A stretch of DNA of 64,000 nucleotides from Endotrypanum monterogeii. Its lineage: Eukaryota > Euglenozoa > Kinetoplastea > Trypanosomatida > Trypanosomatidae. The notes below the pieces were generated by a model, which saw only the letters and a list, made by a program, of their open reading frames with translations, was not told where the DNA came from and ran no database searches. The stretch covers positions 1,503,522 to 1,567,521 of the forward strand of contig CM007318.1 in the NCBI GenBank assembly GCA_000333855.2, read 5' to 3'. The position numbers and the translations under genes are program-made. Shown here in pieces: positions 51,368 through 61,619 of this stretch (positions within the stretch are counted from its first letter, which is position 1; each line of letters begins with the position of its first letter).

Positions 51368-52119
51368 TTGGCTGTAAACATCTGAGATTCCGGTTGTCAT
51401 ACAGACATATTCCCGATTGGCCGCTGAAGGTCACTACCACTGCCCCTTTCTTCCTCATTCGTCATTTCTCCCTTTCGTAAGTTTCTCACCGTTGGTATCA
51501 GTTGCTGTGGTAAGAGCTGTGTGCGTATTAGGGACAATATAAGAAAAATGACAAAGGTGGATTTGGTTATACATACAACGATGTATTAAACGCGCCGCTT
51601 GACAAGCTGGCTGGTGGTTTCGGAGCGACCTTCCCTCTCTCTTACATTTTTTTTTTCCTACAGACCGGTAAACCTGTTTTACACACAATATATATATATA
51701 TATATGTATATATGTATATATGTATATATATATACTCTGAAAAGAATGATCATCTGTCACTTTCGTCTTTTGTCACGTGGAGCTGTACGTACTGATTGGA
51801 TCGGCTAGCTTTTTGTGCTGCCTCACCGCCCTATGGTCGTTCAAGAGACTTTCTCGTTCTCGAAAACACATGCGCTCTGCACTCACTCATGTCATATCTA
51901 AGTTGATTCAGAAATCACCAGCTGAGCGTCTTCTATGAAGCTCATGTTGCTCGACCTCCTTGCTGCTGCATAGAGTTCATAGCCTTTCCTCTATCACTTT
52001 TCTTGTTTATCCGGATGAGTCTGACTTGGGGAGTGTTTTTCGTTTTTCCTTTACCATGACGACTTACTGTCCTGCAGATCTAAAGAAACGCATATCGCAG
52101 GCCCCAGTATTTCCCTTTT
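51368..52119 (+). other. Intergenic region with AT microsatellite
   Basis: No supported gene. An AT run with a few G interruptions spans 51688-51734. Pyrimidine-rich stretches at 51970-52060 precede the next gene. Confidence 0.5.
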
Positions 52120-53789
52120 ATGTACACCCATGACGTCAGTGACCGTTTTAGTGGCATCTCTGCCCCTGATCTTGCACATCGTTTAGTTGAGATGTCGTCC
52201 AGGGGCACTGCGCAGCAAACTACTTCTTCTTCGACACCTTCTCACCTGACTCTGCCGCCCCGCGTGAGTGCATTGCTCTGGGACGCTAAGAGCGCTGGAG
52301 CAGCACCGCCGCGGACCGCACTACTGCGCGGTGACACTGTGCAGGTGATACCGCGAGTGCCAGATGCGACACTCTCCTCTGTCGCACTTTCAGACAATGT
52401 GCGTTATCGCTTTGCCCTCTCGCGGCTCAGGCGTCTCACGGGCGTGCTCTCCTCGAGAGCCCCCTTTTCATTGCGCATGAGTACCGTGAACGCGATACAC
52501 TTTTACTGGATGGACGAGTGCGCGCCGGCAGCAGAGTATGACGATATGGCAGTGCTCTCGAGAGTACTTCAAAAAAAAGTGGCACAATGGGCGGTGCACG
52601 CTTTCACCTTGAATCCATTGCTGCGCAACATATCCCTCCAAACGCTCGAGAGCACTTTTCCAGGACTTCTATTTTTCCCCCCGTGTGAGCGCGAGGAACT
52701 TCTCAGTCAAGCCGCAGAGCTTCTCGGTCAGGGGACATTTATTTGGTATGGTGGGGCAATCATCAAACAATTTCAGGACAGCTCGGCTTTACCTACTCTT
52801 TCACTTCTCACCACCAATGAAGAACGCGGTTGTGCGGCTTTACTCTTTGCGCTAGCAACTGCGCGAGATATTATGGGAGATCGACGCGACGATGCTGCCA
52901 AGGCACTTCGTTATTTGGTGGAAGTGCACGGCACGCGGAGGGTAGCCAAGTCCCCAGCGCTCACCACCGCCGTGCTTCTTGTGTCACGTGCAATGGAGCC
53001 TTTGTACACATGTACCTGCGTTGGTGGAAGACCGCCTCAACGAGATCTCTACCAGCCCTATTTGTTTGCACTTTCCCGCGCCGATGCAGACGTACTCGAG
53101 GAGATATTACCAGCCACTGAGTCCTCCTCCCCACAAAAGTACCGACATCGAGTTGAGCGTTTCGTGACATCGCAGGTACTGTGCTGACAACGGTAGTGCC
53201 CCCTGTCCCGTCGACCGCTGCGAGGCGCCAAATTCACGATGAGGACGTTCATGCGTTCTTCTTGGCGAATAGCATAGTTGAAATCAACCGAGACACACTA
53301 GTTGCTCATTGCGTCAGTGGCGCCCCTGCGTTGACACCGACGCTCGAGGAGAATGACAGTAGCACTGCAGCGCGGCTATGCCTGCTGGAGGTCGCCCCTC
53401 GGTGGTGGGATAACGAGGAAAAGGCAAAAAATCGCCAGATGACACGAGGTGAGACAGAGCTAAAACTCAATATTAAAGCGGCGGCCGCTGCGCTGCGTGA
53501 TTTTCACGCAGATGAACATGCGATGCTTGATGTAATCCACCGTAAGCGCAATTTTAAACGTCAGCGCCGACCGATACGGTACACGTCTCAGGCGGTGGAG
53601 TCAGCGCTCGAAACTGCCTCCATTCATGTAAGGCGAAGATCGGTTCTCCGTCTTGTAGATCTCATGGCACACGACTCCGATGACCGGGACACTGGCGACA
53701 AGGCACGGGAGTACCTTGAGGAACTGGAGGTCCCCAAAGCCAATATTGACCACTTCTCCACGCTTTTGTCGTCTATGCGAGAGACGTGA
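52120..53789 (+). CDS. Unrecognised protein split by an apparent frameshift
   Basis: The first frame (52120-53187) gives 355 residues, and a second (to 53789) about 210 more. The second has no ATG near its start and is open only from 53157, overlapping the end of the first, so both are probably one gene of about 555 residues with one base missing near 53175-53187. The N-terminal part is Ser/Thr-rich, then helical with Leu-rich stretches (LRRLTGVLSSRAPF, AALLFALATARDIMGDRRD). The C-terminal part is charged (KRNFKRQRRPIRY) and ends in short helices with KAREYLEELEVPKANI. No domain is recognised. As with TOR, the same -1 direction of shift hints at an assembly error. Confidence 0.65.
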
Positions 53790-54841
53790 CTCTCTACACT
53801 TTGCACGTTGCTTGACTACCGAGCCGATGTGTGGAGAGGAAAACGAGCCCTATCACCCCCCTCCTCCCTCCTACTCTGCGGTAACAATTATAGTTGTAAG
53901 AGATTACATCAGCGCTTATTCGCCAACAAAAATTCTTTCACAGCTTGAACCCATCTTGTTGCATCTCCAAACACTGGCGCCACGCACCCACGATCAAATC
54001 ATACTGACACACTTTCTCTCCCAGGAAGTGTGTCCTACTACCACTCCTCTCAAGACATGACCGCAGACCTCCTCCGAGCTCCGTCGTTCGCAGTTTTCAC
54101 CGCTAGTGTAAATGGATTGCAAATCACGATGACGTATACCCAGCTCCTGCGTTGTGGACCTTAACACGGAGAAGTTGTCCATTGCCGAACCTGTTTGAGA
54201 GTAATTGACGCCCTCACCCCTCCTCTTCTTCAACTGGCCCCATGATTCTCTTGTTGGCCAAGACAGGCGACGCCTGAAAGACGACACCCAGCGGTAGCTA
54301 GGGCTTCGATCAGCAAAGGGGTAGCACGCCACAAAAAAAAAACAACACACACACACCTTTTTCTGTTTACGAGAAGAAGGAGTCTCCCCTAGGACGTACC
54401 CTATCATGGTATGGTGAAGTTGATGTTGGACTGCAGTGCATTGGTATTCTTGTCGCGCACTAAGGTCGATTCCTATCTCCCCTCCCCTTGATTAGATCAC
54501 TAACAATGTCATTTTTCCTCTCTCGCCCACTTCGACCTCTGGTTCGTCTCGGCTTTTTCTTTTTTTTTACCCTCTTCCAACGAGACGCTCCGTTGTCGTC
54601 GACTTGTGGTCCATTCAAGTGCAACCAACTCACGCTCTTCACTAGTTTTCTCTTTTTTGTTGTGTGTGTGTGTGTGTGTGTGTGTGCTCGTCTTTTTGCT
54701 TGGCAGTGCTTGGTATATTTGTGCTCCCCCTACCACCCCACCCGATCCACTGCTGAAACTTTTAGACGCCTATTTTTACGAGTGCCACCACAAAACCCTT
54801 CTCCTCCTCTTCTGTTTTCCAACGGTTTCTTTATCATTGCA
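53790..54841 (+). other. Intergenic region with GT microsatellite
   Basis: No supported gene. A (TG) run lies at 54661-54686. An antisense frame of 137 codons (53994-54407) is not protein-like. The long pyrimidine tracts at 54500-54560 and 54640-54660 are good candidates for splice-acceptor guidance. Confidence 0.5.
54661..54686. repeat. (TG)n microsatellite
   Basis: Thirteen TG units about 155 bases ahead of the start at 54842. Confidence 0.95.
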
Positions 54842-57286
54842 ATGAGTTATACTGCCGAAAAGCCCACGGCGGTGCACCCCCTGCCCAATAAACCGGCTGT
54901 CGTGGGGGTTGCTCGGTGTGTTGATACCACCAATCTCGATTACGATGTCCGCGGAAGCGACAGTAGTAGCTTGGATGACGTGCTGACGTTTGCTGAGCCG
55001 CTGAAGCAAACCCAAAACATTCTTTTCACTGGGCAATCCGATGTCGAGTCACCCAAAAAGTCAATGCAGACTTTTCTGCAAACGGTCCCCCATCTTTTCA
55101 CGCTCACCATCGAGCAGATTTCCGGCCTCGATGTCATGGTGCGCGAGTACAGCGAGATGGATGTTATCATCGAGGAGGGCTCGTTCCTAGAGCATATCTA
55201 CGTCCTGGCGGCTGGCACTGTCGAAGTGATGAACTCCAAGAAGGGACTAAAGCGCGCCTATGGCCACCGTCGGATCGGCAGCATGGAGGCCCCAAGCGTG
55301 TTCGGAATTGATGATGCCGTGTTGGAAAGCGCTGTTGAGTTCACCTACCACGCTAGTTCAAACGCCACGCTGCTGCTCATTCCGAGAAAGCAGATTATTG
55401 ACCTTTTCGAGCGATCCCCTATATTCGCTAATAACGTCTCGAGTCAAATTCTTCGAACGCTTTCCTCATTTTCTGTTTTTCAAGAGTTTTGTCGGGCTGT
55501 CTTTGGCATATCGTCCTCCTCAGCGGCCGACGCTCCCGGTTTGCGCAGGGACCATTGTTTATCGCTGCCCTTCCTCGTTCGTCTTTTTCAATCAAGCGGC
55601 ACGCTGCTACACAAGCATGCCAACGGGAACGAAATAGATTGCGAGGCGCTGCGATATAGTATTCGTCGCTTGCCAAAAAATATCACTACCACATTTATTA
55701 TTATTCTCACTCAAGGCATACCGGACTACCTCACCGACGAATTTCTTGCCGACGCAGCGAATACGCGCTCAGGGGCCGCACCGTTCGTCGCTGCCGTCGA
55801 TACCGGGAGGCGGCGCCGCTGCGCGTGGACGCTGGGAAGCGGGGGACACACACTGGTGCTCATGCGTGACGGGTTCACCGACACAGTCGACTTTGTGTCA
55901 AATTTATGCATGTTTTGTATCGAGGCCAAGAAGCTACGTGTGCGGCTTCAGCAGCTGGTTTCGCCATCAGTGGCGGAAGTTCTGCGGAACGTCCTTGTGC
56001 CTGGTGAGAACACTTTCAATTCACACATCCGGGCGGAAGAGGTTCTCAACTCTCTTCCGTTTTCAAATGATGAGGTCCAAGGACTGCAGGGTATCTGGGG
56101 CGACGAAACGCTTCAGCATTTATACAATATTGTGGCTCACAGAGAAGAGTACATGGTACGGAGTGAGAGCGTCTGCAGCAAGATCTTTAGCGAGGATCCG
56201 TACGCAAACTGGGCTTTAACGCTTCAGCGTCATGTCAAGGGTTGCCTCGCGGTGTCTGACCGAGAGCCGCTGCCAGAGGACATCATCATCGACGTCCTCT
56301 TCTCCCCGAACCGGTCTCTAAAAAATCTTTTTTGTTGCATGTCAGCGGATATCAAAAATCTGATAACGAACATGTCAGAGGAAACTGGGGTCGGTAAGGG
56401 CGAGCGTGCTAGCAACTGGAAGAATGCCAACGACCTCTACTACTACATCTTGACAAGTCTACTGCAGCGAGACTCAACCATCTCCGATGCATACCGGGCA
56501 CGACTGAGGTCTAATGGCTTCATACTGCTAGAGGACGGCCACGTCTCCGCGCTGATCGTCGACTTAATTGATGTCAGCAACATCTCGCCAGATGACACAG
56601 ATCCATTGCTACGCTCGTGTGCCTCGCGAGCGAAGAAAAGAAGTCGAGAAGAGCATCGGCACTTTATTATCAACGTAGACAAAGCGTTCGGTGCTCAAAT
56701 CGAGGCCATATTGCGTTCCCTTTTGCTCACTTTTGGAAACCGTATCCGGAGCGTGAACCTCAGTGGAAAATGTGCCGGGCTCAGCGGCAATCGAGGCGAT
56801 GTGGTTCTCCCTCAAAAGCTCATCTTCTCCAAGCAGACTTTCGGCGAAGACTCCACAGATGAAATTCGCTTGTGTAACCAGAAGAGTTTTCGCCCCGAGG
56901 ATATAACACCGGTCCTCAACAGGTCGTGCTCCGCAGCCGTTGTCCGCGGTACGTGTATCACGCTACCCGGTTTTATGCTTCACAGCCAACCAGTACTAAG
57001 GTTTTACCAAACTGTCCACGGCTGCACTTCAGTTGACATGCAGAGCAGCTATGTCGCGCGGCAGTTGGAGGAATGTCGGAGAACCGGTGTGCTCCGTCAG
57101 CCGACCACCAGCCGTTACCTTTTCTACTGCGACGACATGCCCTTGGGAAATGAGAATGGGTTAGAACTGAAGCCTCAAAAAAGAGAGATTATCTCGACCA
57201 TCTACGCCACTGCGCGGGCACTCTTGTTCAAGATACTCGATCCTGCAGCAGAGATTCCAAACCCCCCTGAGGGTTCGATGAATTGA
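54842..57286 (+). CDS. Cyclic-nucleotide-binding-domain-like protein
   Basis: An 814-residue protein from ATG 54842; the 118 upstream codons of the open frame translate pyrimidine and GT repeats. Residues about 78-205 have the layout of a cyclic nucleotide-binding domain: PHLFTLTIEQISGLDVMVRE, VIIEEGSFLEHIYVLAAGTV, a loop, VFGIDDAVLE, and LLLIPRKQIIDLFERSP. The phosphate-binding cassette lacks the usual FGE with later Arg, so cAMP or cGMP binding is uncertain. The remaining 600 residues hold no motif that I recognise. Trypanosomatids have non-kinase proteins with such domains (CARP-type and PKA-like); assignment to one of them is not possible here. Confidence 0.8.
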   Translation: MSYTAEKPTAVHPLPNKPAVVGVARCVDTTNLDYDVRGSDSSSLDDVLTFAEPLKQTQNILFTGQSDVESPKKSMQTFLQTVPHLFTLTIEQISGLDVMVREYSEMDVIIEEGSFLEHIYVLAAGTVEVMNSKKGLKRAYGHRRIGSMEAPSVFGIDDAVLESAVEFTYHASSNATLLLIPRKQIIDLFERSPIFANNVSSQILRTLSSFSVFQEFCRAVFGISSSSAADAPGLRRDHCLSLPFLVRLFQSSGTLLHKHANGNEIDCEALRYSIRRLPKNITTTFIIILTQGIPDYLTDEFLADAANTRSGAAPFVAAVDTGRRRRCAWTLGSGGHTLVLMRDGFTDTVDFVSNLCMFCIEAKKLRVRLQQLVSPSVAEVLRNVLVPGENTFNSHIRAEEVLNSLPFSNDEVQGLQGIWGDETLQHLYNIVAHREEYMVRSESVCSKIFSEDPYANWALTLQRHVKGCLAVSDREPLPEDIIIDVLFSPNRSLKNLFCCMSADIKNLITNMSEETGVGKGERASNWKNANDLYYYILTSLLQRDSTISDAYRARLRSNGFILLEDGHVSALIVDLIDVSNISPDDTDPLLRSCASRAKKRSREEHRHFIINVDKAFGAQIEAILRSLLLTFGNRIRSVNLSGKCAGLSGNRGDVVLPQKLIFSKQTFGEDSTDEIRLCNQKSFRPEDITPVLNRSCSAAVVRGTCITLPGFMLHSQPVLRFYQTVHGCTSVDMQSSYVARQLEECRRTGVLRQPTTSRYLFYCDDMPLGNENGLELKPQKREIISTIYATARALLFKILDPAAEIPNPPEGSMN

Positions 57287-57765
57287 GCAAAAGTTTTTTT
57301 TTTTTCTGTTGGCTGCTCCCTTTCCAAGGTAAGAAAGTTTAATGACAAAGTAAGAGTATTTCCTTCCTGTAACTGGGTCATCAAACTTTCAGTCACACGC
57401 ATGCAGGGGTCCTTCCCTAGACGTTTTCGTGTGTATATGTATTTCTTTATTCCTTTTCGCGTGTATTTGTATATCTGCGTGCAGGCGTGGATGCCTTTTG
57501 CTCCTCAACTCCATCTCTTCCTTTACATATCTCGTGATGATGCGAGCTCCTCTTGTGTACCATATTCTCCCCTACTCAACGCTGCACTAGTAGCTTGCCA
57601 GGTGAGGGTAAAGGAAACCGTCTCCTGTTTCTTTACCTGCCTCGACTCTCGGAGGCGGTACCACGCCTATGTTCCGAAGGGACATAGGATGTTTTTCAAT
57701 GAAACGCATTCTGTCTAACTTCTTTCAACTAGCCCACTCTGCCATTCCCCCTGAATTCCACCGTC

Positions 57766-57796
<31 letters not shown>

Positions 57797-57812
57797 TACA
57801 TTTAAAACACCC

Positions 57813-58100
57813 ATGGCGGGGGAAGAACTCCTTTCTTCACAAAGCTGTGGATCTGAAGAGATAGATTTCTGGTATGGGGAGGGGCTAGTCTACTTGGTGC
57901 CAGCGCCACGAAGAGGTGAATGGTTAGTTCACCATTATACGGACGCCCAATGTTTCTGGAAGACAGAGATGGTATTAGGTTTATACTCCTCCTCTTTTCT
58001 TGACCTCCGAGGCTCGTCGATTCCACATCCAAAATACGGGGGCAAGATGTGCCCGCGAGCGTTCTACACCGCCTGCTCGCTTCTTGACCTTTACAAATAG
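57813..58100 (+). CDS. Hypothetical small protein, doubtful
   Basis: A 95-codon ATG frame directly after an AT run. Its translation (EEIDFWYGEGLVYLVPAPRR, then HHYTDAQCFWKTEM) is protein-like, with mixed hydrophobic and charged residues. The same frame continues past the stop for about 20 more protein-like codons, so it may instead be part of a decayed gene. Family not recognised. Confidence 0.3.
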   Translation: MAGEELLSSQSCGSEEIDFWYGEGLVYLVPAPRRGEWLVHHYTDAQCFWKTEMVLGLYSSSFLDLRGSSIPHPKYGGKMCPRAFYTACSLLDLYK

Positions 58101-58537
58101 TGGGATGTCTTGGCAGCCGAGCAGAAAATCCGATCTCGTAGTACCGGCTCAGCTGACAACGAATCGCTGCTCTAGGATTGAGTACAAGACCCGTTCAGGT
58201 GATACAAGAGGGATATTCCCGTGTCTTTCGCCCCATTCACCATCACGTGTATTAGACACATCCTAGTAGTGTAGTGGGGTTGTTCATCATTCAAAAACTC
58301 ATCTGCAGAAAGAGCGACATGCGCGTGTTGTGAACTTACCACTGGTGCCCCAAGATGGATGAGTTACCTCAAGCTGAAGCTAATGAGCGCTGCCCCACTT
58401 GATTTGGTTTTCGTCACGCTCTTCGGGGTAATCCCAGTAGAATTTAACTCAAGGCGGTCAGATGGGTCCCCCGTTCTTTTTACAACCGGCCCCTCGGTGT
58501 ACTGCGTATTTAAAATCCAAAATGATAAAGAAAAAAA

Positions 58538-58690
58538 ATGTCGGTAAAGCAGACATTTCCGGAACTCGGATATGGCGTGAAAACAGCCGAATGTGATGTT
58601 CGTGTCGTCACAATGTACTAGGATCCACTTGAAGTTGTAGAGCTGACGTACACAGCGCTACCGAGGAGTGCTACGGGAATACGACAACGT
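58538..58690 (+). pseudogene. Decayed coding remnant D
   Basis: From ATG 58538 a frame reads SVKQTFPELGYGVKTAECD, then after a single TAG at about 58619 continues in the same frame with DPLEVVELTYTALPRSATG. The continuous protein-like reading across a stop suggests an inactivated gene. Downstream the frame stays open to about 58866 but loses protein character. Family not recognised. Confidence 0.3.
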
Positions 58691-59110
58691 TCAACCGTTT
58701 ATGCGACCACATCGCTTCTATCGCCCCGCCCGTTGACGCAATACACTATTCGAACGTCATGTACACTTTTTGTGTGTCGACTTTTTTTAACTCTCCTCAC
58801 AACAAGAAAGCTGTTTTATTTTGTAGAGGGACCTTGTTTCCGTCGTAGCACAGCAGCAGCTCCTACCTGACTTTTCACTCGGACAGTTTCTGTTTCTTTT
58901 TGGGAGATTTCGAACGATTGGCATACATACGAATACCAAACTCTATTGACTTTTCTATGGAGAAATAAAATCAGTAGGATGAGCGCGGCACGTGCGGCCC
59001 TGGTAATTTAGAAACGAGCCAATTAAGTGTCCCATATAAATCGAACTTTTTTTCTGCTCTGTTTGGAGGCCCCAATGCACAACTTTCTCCTCTTTTTTTT
59101 TTCACAGCTG

Positions 59111-59330
59111 AGGTCATGGAGCATCCTCGTACAAACAACAGAAAGAAGTGCCGTGGGACATGTACCTATGTCAACAAATTTATGATTCTTTCCCTTCAAA
59201 GAGGACAGTCATCAGTGATGCAAAGGTCGCGGAGAAAGTGCACGCTCGACTCCTATTCACACGCTTCCAGGTTTGGAAGAGGAAACCGAGCCTTAAATGG
59301 GATGGAAAAGGCAGCGGGTGGAATAGGTTT
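59111..59330 (+). pseudogene. Possible coding remnant E
   Basis: A frame without an early ATG (first at 59160) reads KEVPWDMYLCQQIYDSFPSK and VAEKVHARLLFTRFQVWKRK, which looks like ordinary protein, then becomes pyrimidine-derived sequence. It could be a short real gene or the remains of one. Confidence 0.25.
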
Positions 59331-59656
59331 CGCTTTCCGTGTCTTTTTTGTTTTCCGTTTCTCGCGCTTGTGAAACATGACTAATCTGACCCTTCTGCGG
59401 ATAAAAAGTAAAGCCGATAGCGCTGCACATATTCGCATCACGTTTCAAAGAATTCCTGCCTTTTTTTTTCCCTACTCACTTTCGGCGCTATTGCTGGCAC
59501 AGACGAACAGGAAATCTAAAATCAATCAACACTCCTCCTCTTGCTTTGCACGTCCACATTTTACAGCAAGTCCCTCTTCACTAATACGCCGACGAGCTTC
59601 ATCACCACAGTGGGCCTGCCTATTTCCTCAGCTCTTCTAATTCATCTGTCGCCACT

Positions 59657-60022
59657 ATGCCGTCTATCCTAAGGACTCTTCTTCTGGTGTTCGTAACCCT
59701 CTCTGTCATTGCTACTCATGCTCTTGCCAGTCCAGCCTGCACCGACAAGGAGTGCATCGTTTTTATCGAAGATATGGGGTGCCTTTGCGTCGAGTGCAAA
59801 AAGGGTTTCCTCCCAGAACAGGGCGTTTGTGTGAAGGACACTTGTCCTTTCGGCAACAAAGAAAAGTGCGAAGCCGAGGGCCTGTCCAAAGAGCTCGACC
59901 GTCCCTTTCCCGTGAACAAGGACGGCCAATGCGTGCGGCGCCGAAGCGGAGCCGTGTCGCTCAGGGCAACTTTTGGCGCAGTGCTTTCATTCGCAGTTAC
60001 TGTTGCACTTGTTATGCAGTAA
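59657..60022 (+). CDS. Small Cys-rich secreted or GPI-anchored surface protein
   Basis: A 121-residue protein with a signal peptide (residues 1-25, a hydrophobic LLLVFVTLSVIATHALA core) and a mature domain with nine Cys (28, 33, 42, 44, 47, 58, 63, 71, 92). Motifs such as CLCVECKKGFLPEQG resemble the Cys-rich modules near the C-terminus of promastigote surface antigens. A basic RRR and a final hydrophobic stretch (FGAVLSFAVTVALVMQ) look like a GPI-attachment signal or tail anchor. It is far shorter than typical surface antigens and has no leucine-rich repeats. It lies beyond a long gene-poor stretch. Probable surface protein; exact family uncertain. Confidence 0.75.
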   Translation: MPSILRTLLLVFVTLSVIATHALASPACTDKECIVFIEDMGCLCVECKKGFLPEQGVCVKDTCPFGNKEKCEAEGLSKELDRPFPVNKDGQCVRRRSGAVSLRATFGAVLSFAVTVALVMQ

Positions 60023-60639
60023 ACAGAGTGGAAAAAAACAAAACACCATCATCCTAGGCGAAGGCCTGTTGGCGAACCAGCGCATCATCACAAGCAGGTT
60101 TTAAAAGAGAAGATGGAGGACGAAGCTATCTAGCGATTCGCCCACAACGCTGAGGTGCGGATCTCTTGACCGTGCGGTGCGCCACTAGAGAGTAAATGTC
60201 TTGGCGCGTTGTATTTATAACTCTTTTTTTTTTTTTCATTTTCGTCCTGTTAAGCGTTTCATGTGTCGCATTACCGCTGCAGCATGCTGTAGACCCGACG
60301 GTCTGTGCTCTTCTCCTTTAGATTTGTTTTTTGCGTAAGACGTTCTTTTACCCCATTGCCGCATCTCTGTTCCTTTGTGCGTGCTGTCGCTCTCATTTTC
60401 TTCACTCTTTGTCATGGCATAGGGTGTGCATTGGTAGCGTGTTCGAGCAAAGCCGCTTGAATGTGTCATGGAGTACTTCGTTGGTTGCTTTTTGGACGGG
60501 TGATGGGGTCGGTTTCTCCAAGTACGATCGCTTTTCTGGTGAGGACACTCTGTTGCGAGAAGTTGGTATCTGGTAAGCCGGAGTTCCCTGCAGAATCCCT
60601 CTCTCGCTGCGTTTTGTGATGTATCCAGCCAGGTGTCCC

Positions 60640-61158
60640 TTGAGGACCTCGGCTTAGTTTCGTCACCGCGATGTGGGGGCGCTTGCATCCCCGGATCCCC
60701 ATGGATTCCAGGGCTTAGGAAATCCCATTTCGGAACGGGAGGACGAAAGCCCGAAGCGCTTCAGTGCTGCCTCTTCGATGCCACATAAGAGAGTGTTGGA
60801 CCACGTCCCGTCCCGGTGCGTGTACTCGAGGAGGTGCCGGTGACCTGTGGCTAGTGACCGGTTGAGTGTGCGTGTGTTGCCGGAGATTACAATGGGAACT
60901 GATGGCGGAAAACGTGTATGTATCTCATACTCTCTTGTCATTCATCGATTAGCTTATCCCAATCGACGCTAATACCGTTTCTGATCTGTCACCAATGAAG
61001 TATTCACGCTGGATGAAGTTTATGCGGCTCTTGACCCCAAAGCATCAACCCAACTCACCCTTAGCAGAGGATCTCACGGATTACCAGGGCGAACCGGTAA
61101 GCAAAAAGACGGCCAATTATGCTGGACTGAGTTAAAATCTCAAATTTGGGACGATTAG
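60640..61158 (+). pseudogene. Decayed coding remnant F
   Basis: One frame reads like protein over about 170 codons with only a few in-frame stops (near 60840, 60971 and 60980). Readable parts are GFQGLGNPISEREDESPKRF, HKRVLDHVPSRCVYSRRC, LSVRVLPEITMGTDGG, and at the end EVFTLDEVYAALDPKASTQL and KDGQLCWTELKSQIWDD. The absence of frameshifts points to inactivation by point mutations. I do not recognise the family. Confidence 0.4.
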
Positions 61159-61367
61159 GAAAAGAAAAAAGAGCTGAAACAACTAAAAGAACAGACCGAC
61201 CTTCTGGCGCTGCCAGCTCTAGAAAGCAGTTGTTTTTCCATTCCTTTTTTTCTCTGAAATGAATAGTGTTTTTTTAATGTTTTCTTTAGTGAGATTTTCT
61301 GCTCCTTTTATTCCTTTATCAACGGACCCTTAACAGTCTTTTAAACAGCGCTACCCCTCTGTTATGA

Positions 61368-61619
61368 TGCTCCACACCTTGGTCTTCACACCCATCTCCC
61401 CTGAGGGACGTCTCTTCGTACCACCTTGTCGAAAATGTTCCCTCATATCATGTTATCGATTTTTCGTCAAGACAAGAAGCCACGGTGCACTCGTTCCGTG
61501 TGGACCATCAGTTACTTGGGTATGCCTTACTTTTGATTACAGTTTTGTGCTCTTGTGGTTACATGAAAAGGGATAAACTTTTCAGATGTCCACATTTTTT
61601 TTTTCTTTGGATGCCTTAG
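61368..61619 (+). pseudogene. Possible remnant of a membrane protein C-terminus
   Basis: A frame without an upstream ATG is open for 83 codons and reads SSYHLVENVPSYHVIDFSSR, then HQLLGYALLLITVLCSCGYM, which would be one membrane span followed by KRDK. It could be the tail of a lost type I membrane protein. The evidence is weak. Confidence 0.2.

Larger units (their letters stand above)
57287..59656 (+). other. Long gene-poor region with AT microsatellite and decayed frames
   Basis: About 2.4 kb. An AT run is at 57774-57798. Doubtful frames at 57813-58100, 58538-58690 and 59111-59330 are listed separately; otherwise no gene is seen. Confidence 0.5.

Noticed and set aside
53157..53190. Cis-spliced intron at the split gene
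   Set aside because: Cis introns are extremely rare in trypanosomatids, and the two frames overlap rather than being separated by intron-like sequence.
60663..60941. 92-codon antisense frame
   Set aside because: Plausible at first sight, but the forward frame over the same bases is more protein-like and agrees with the gene direction.
60995..61135. 46-codon ATG frame that looked like a small gene
   Set aside because: The overlapping frame ending at 61158 reads more like protein over a longer range, so this is treated as its shadow.
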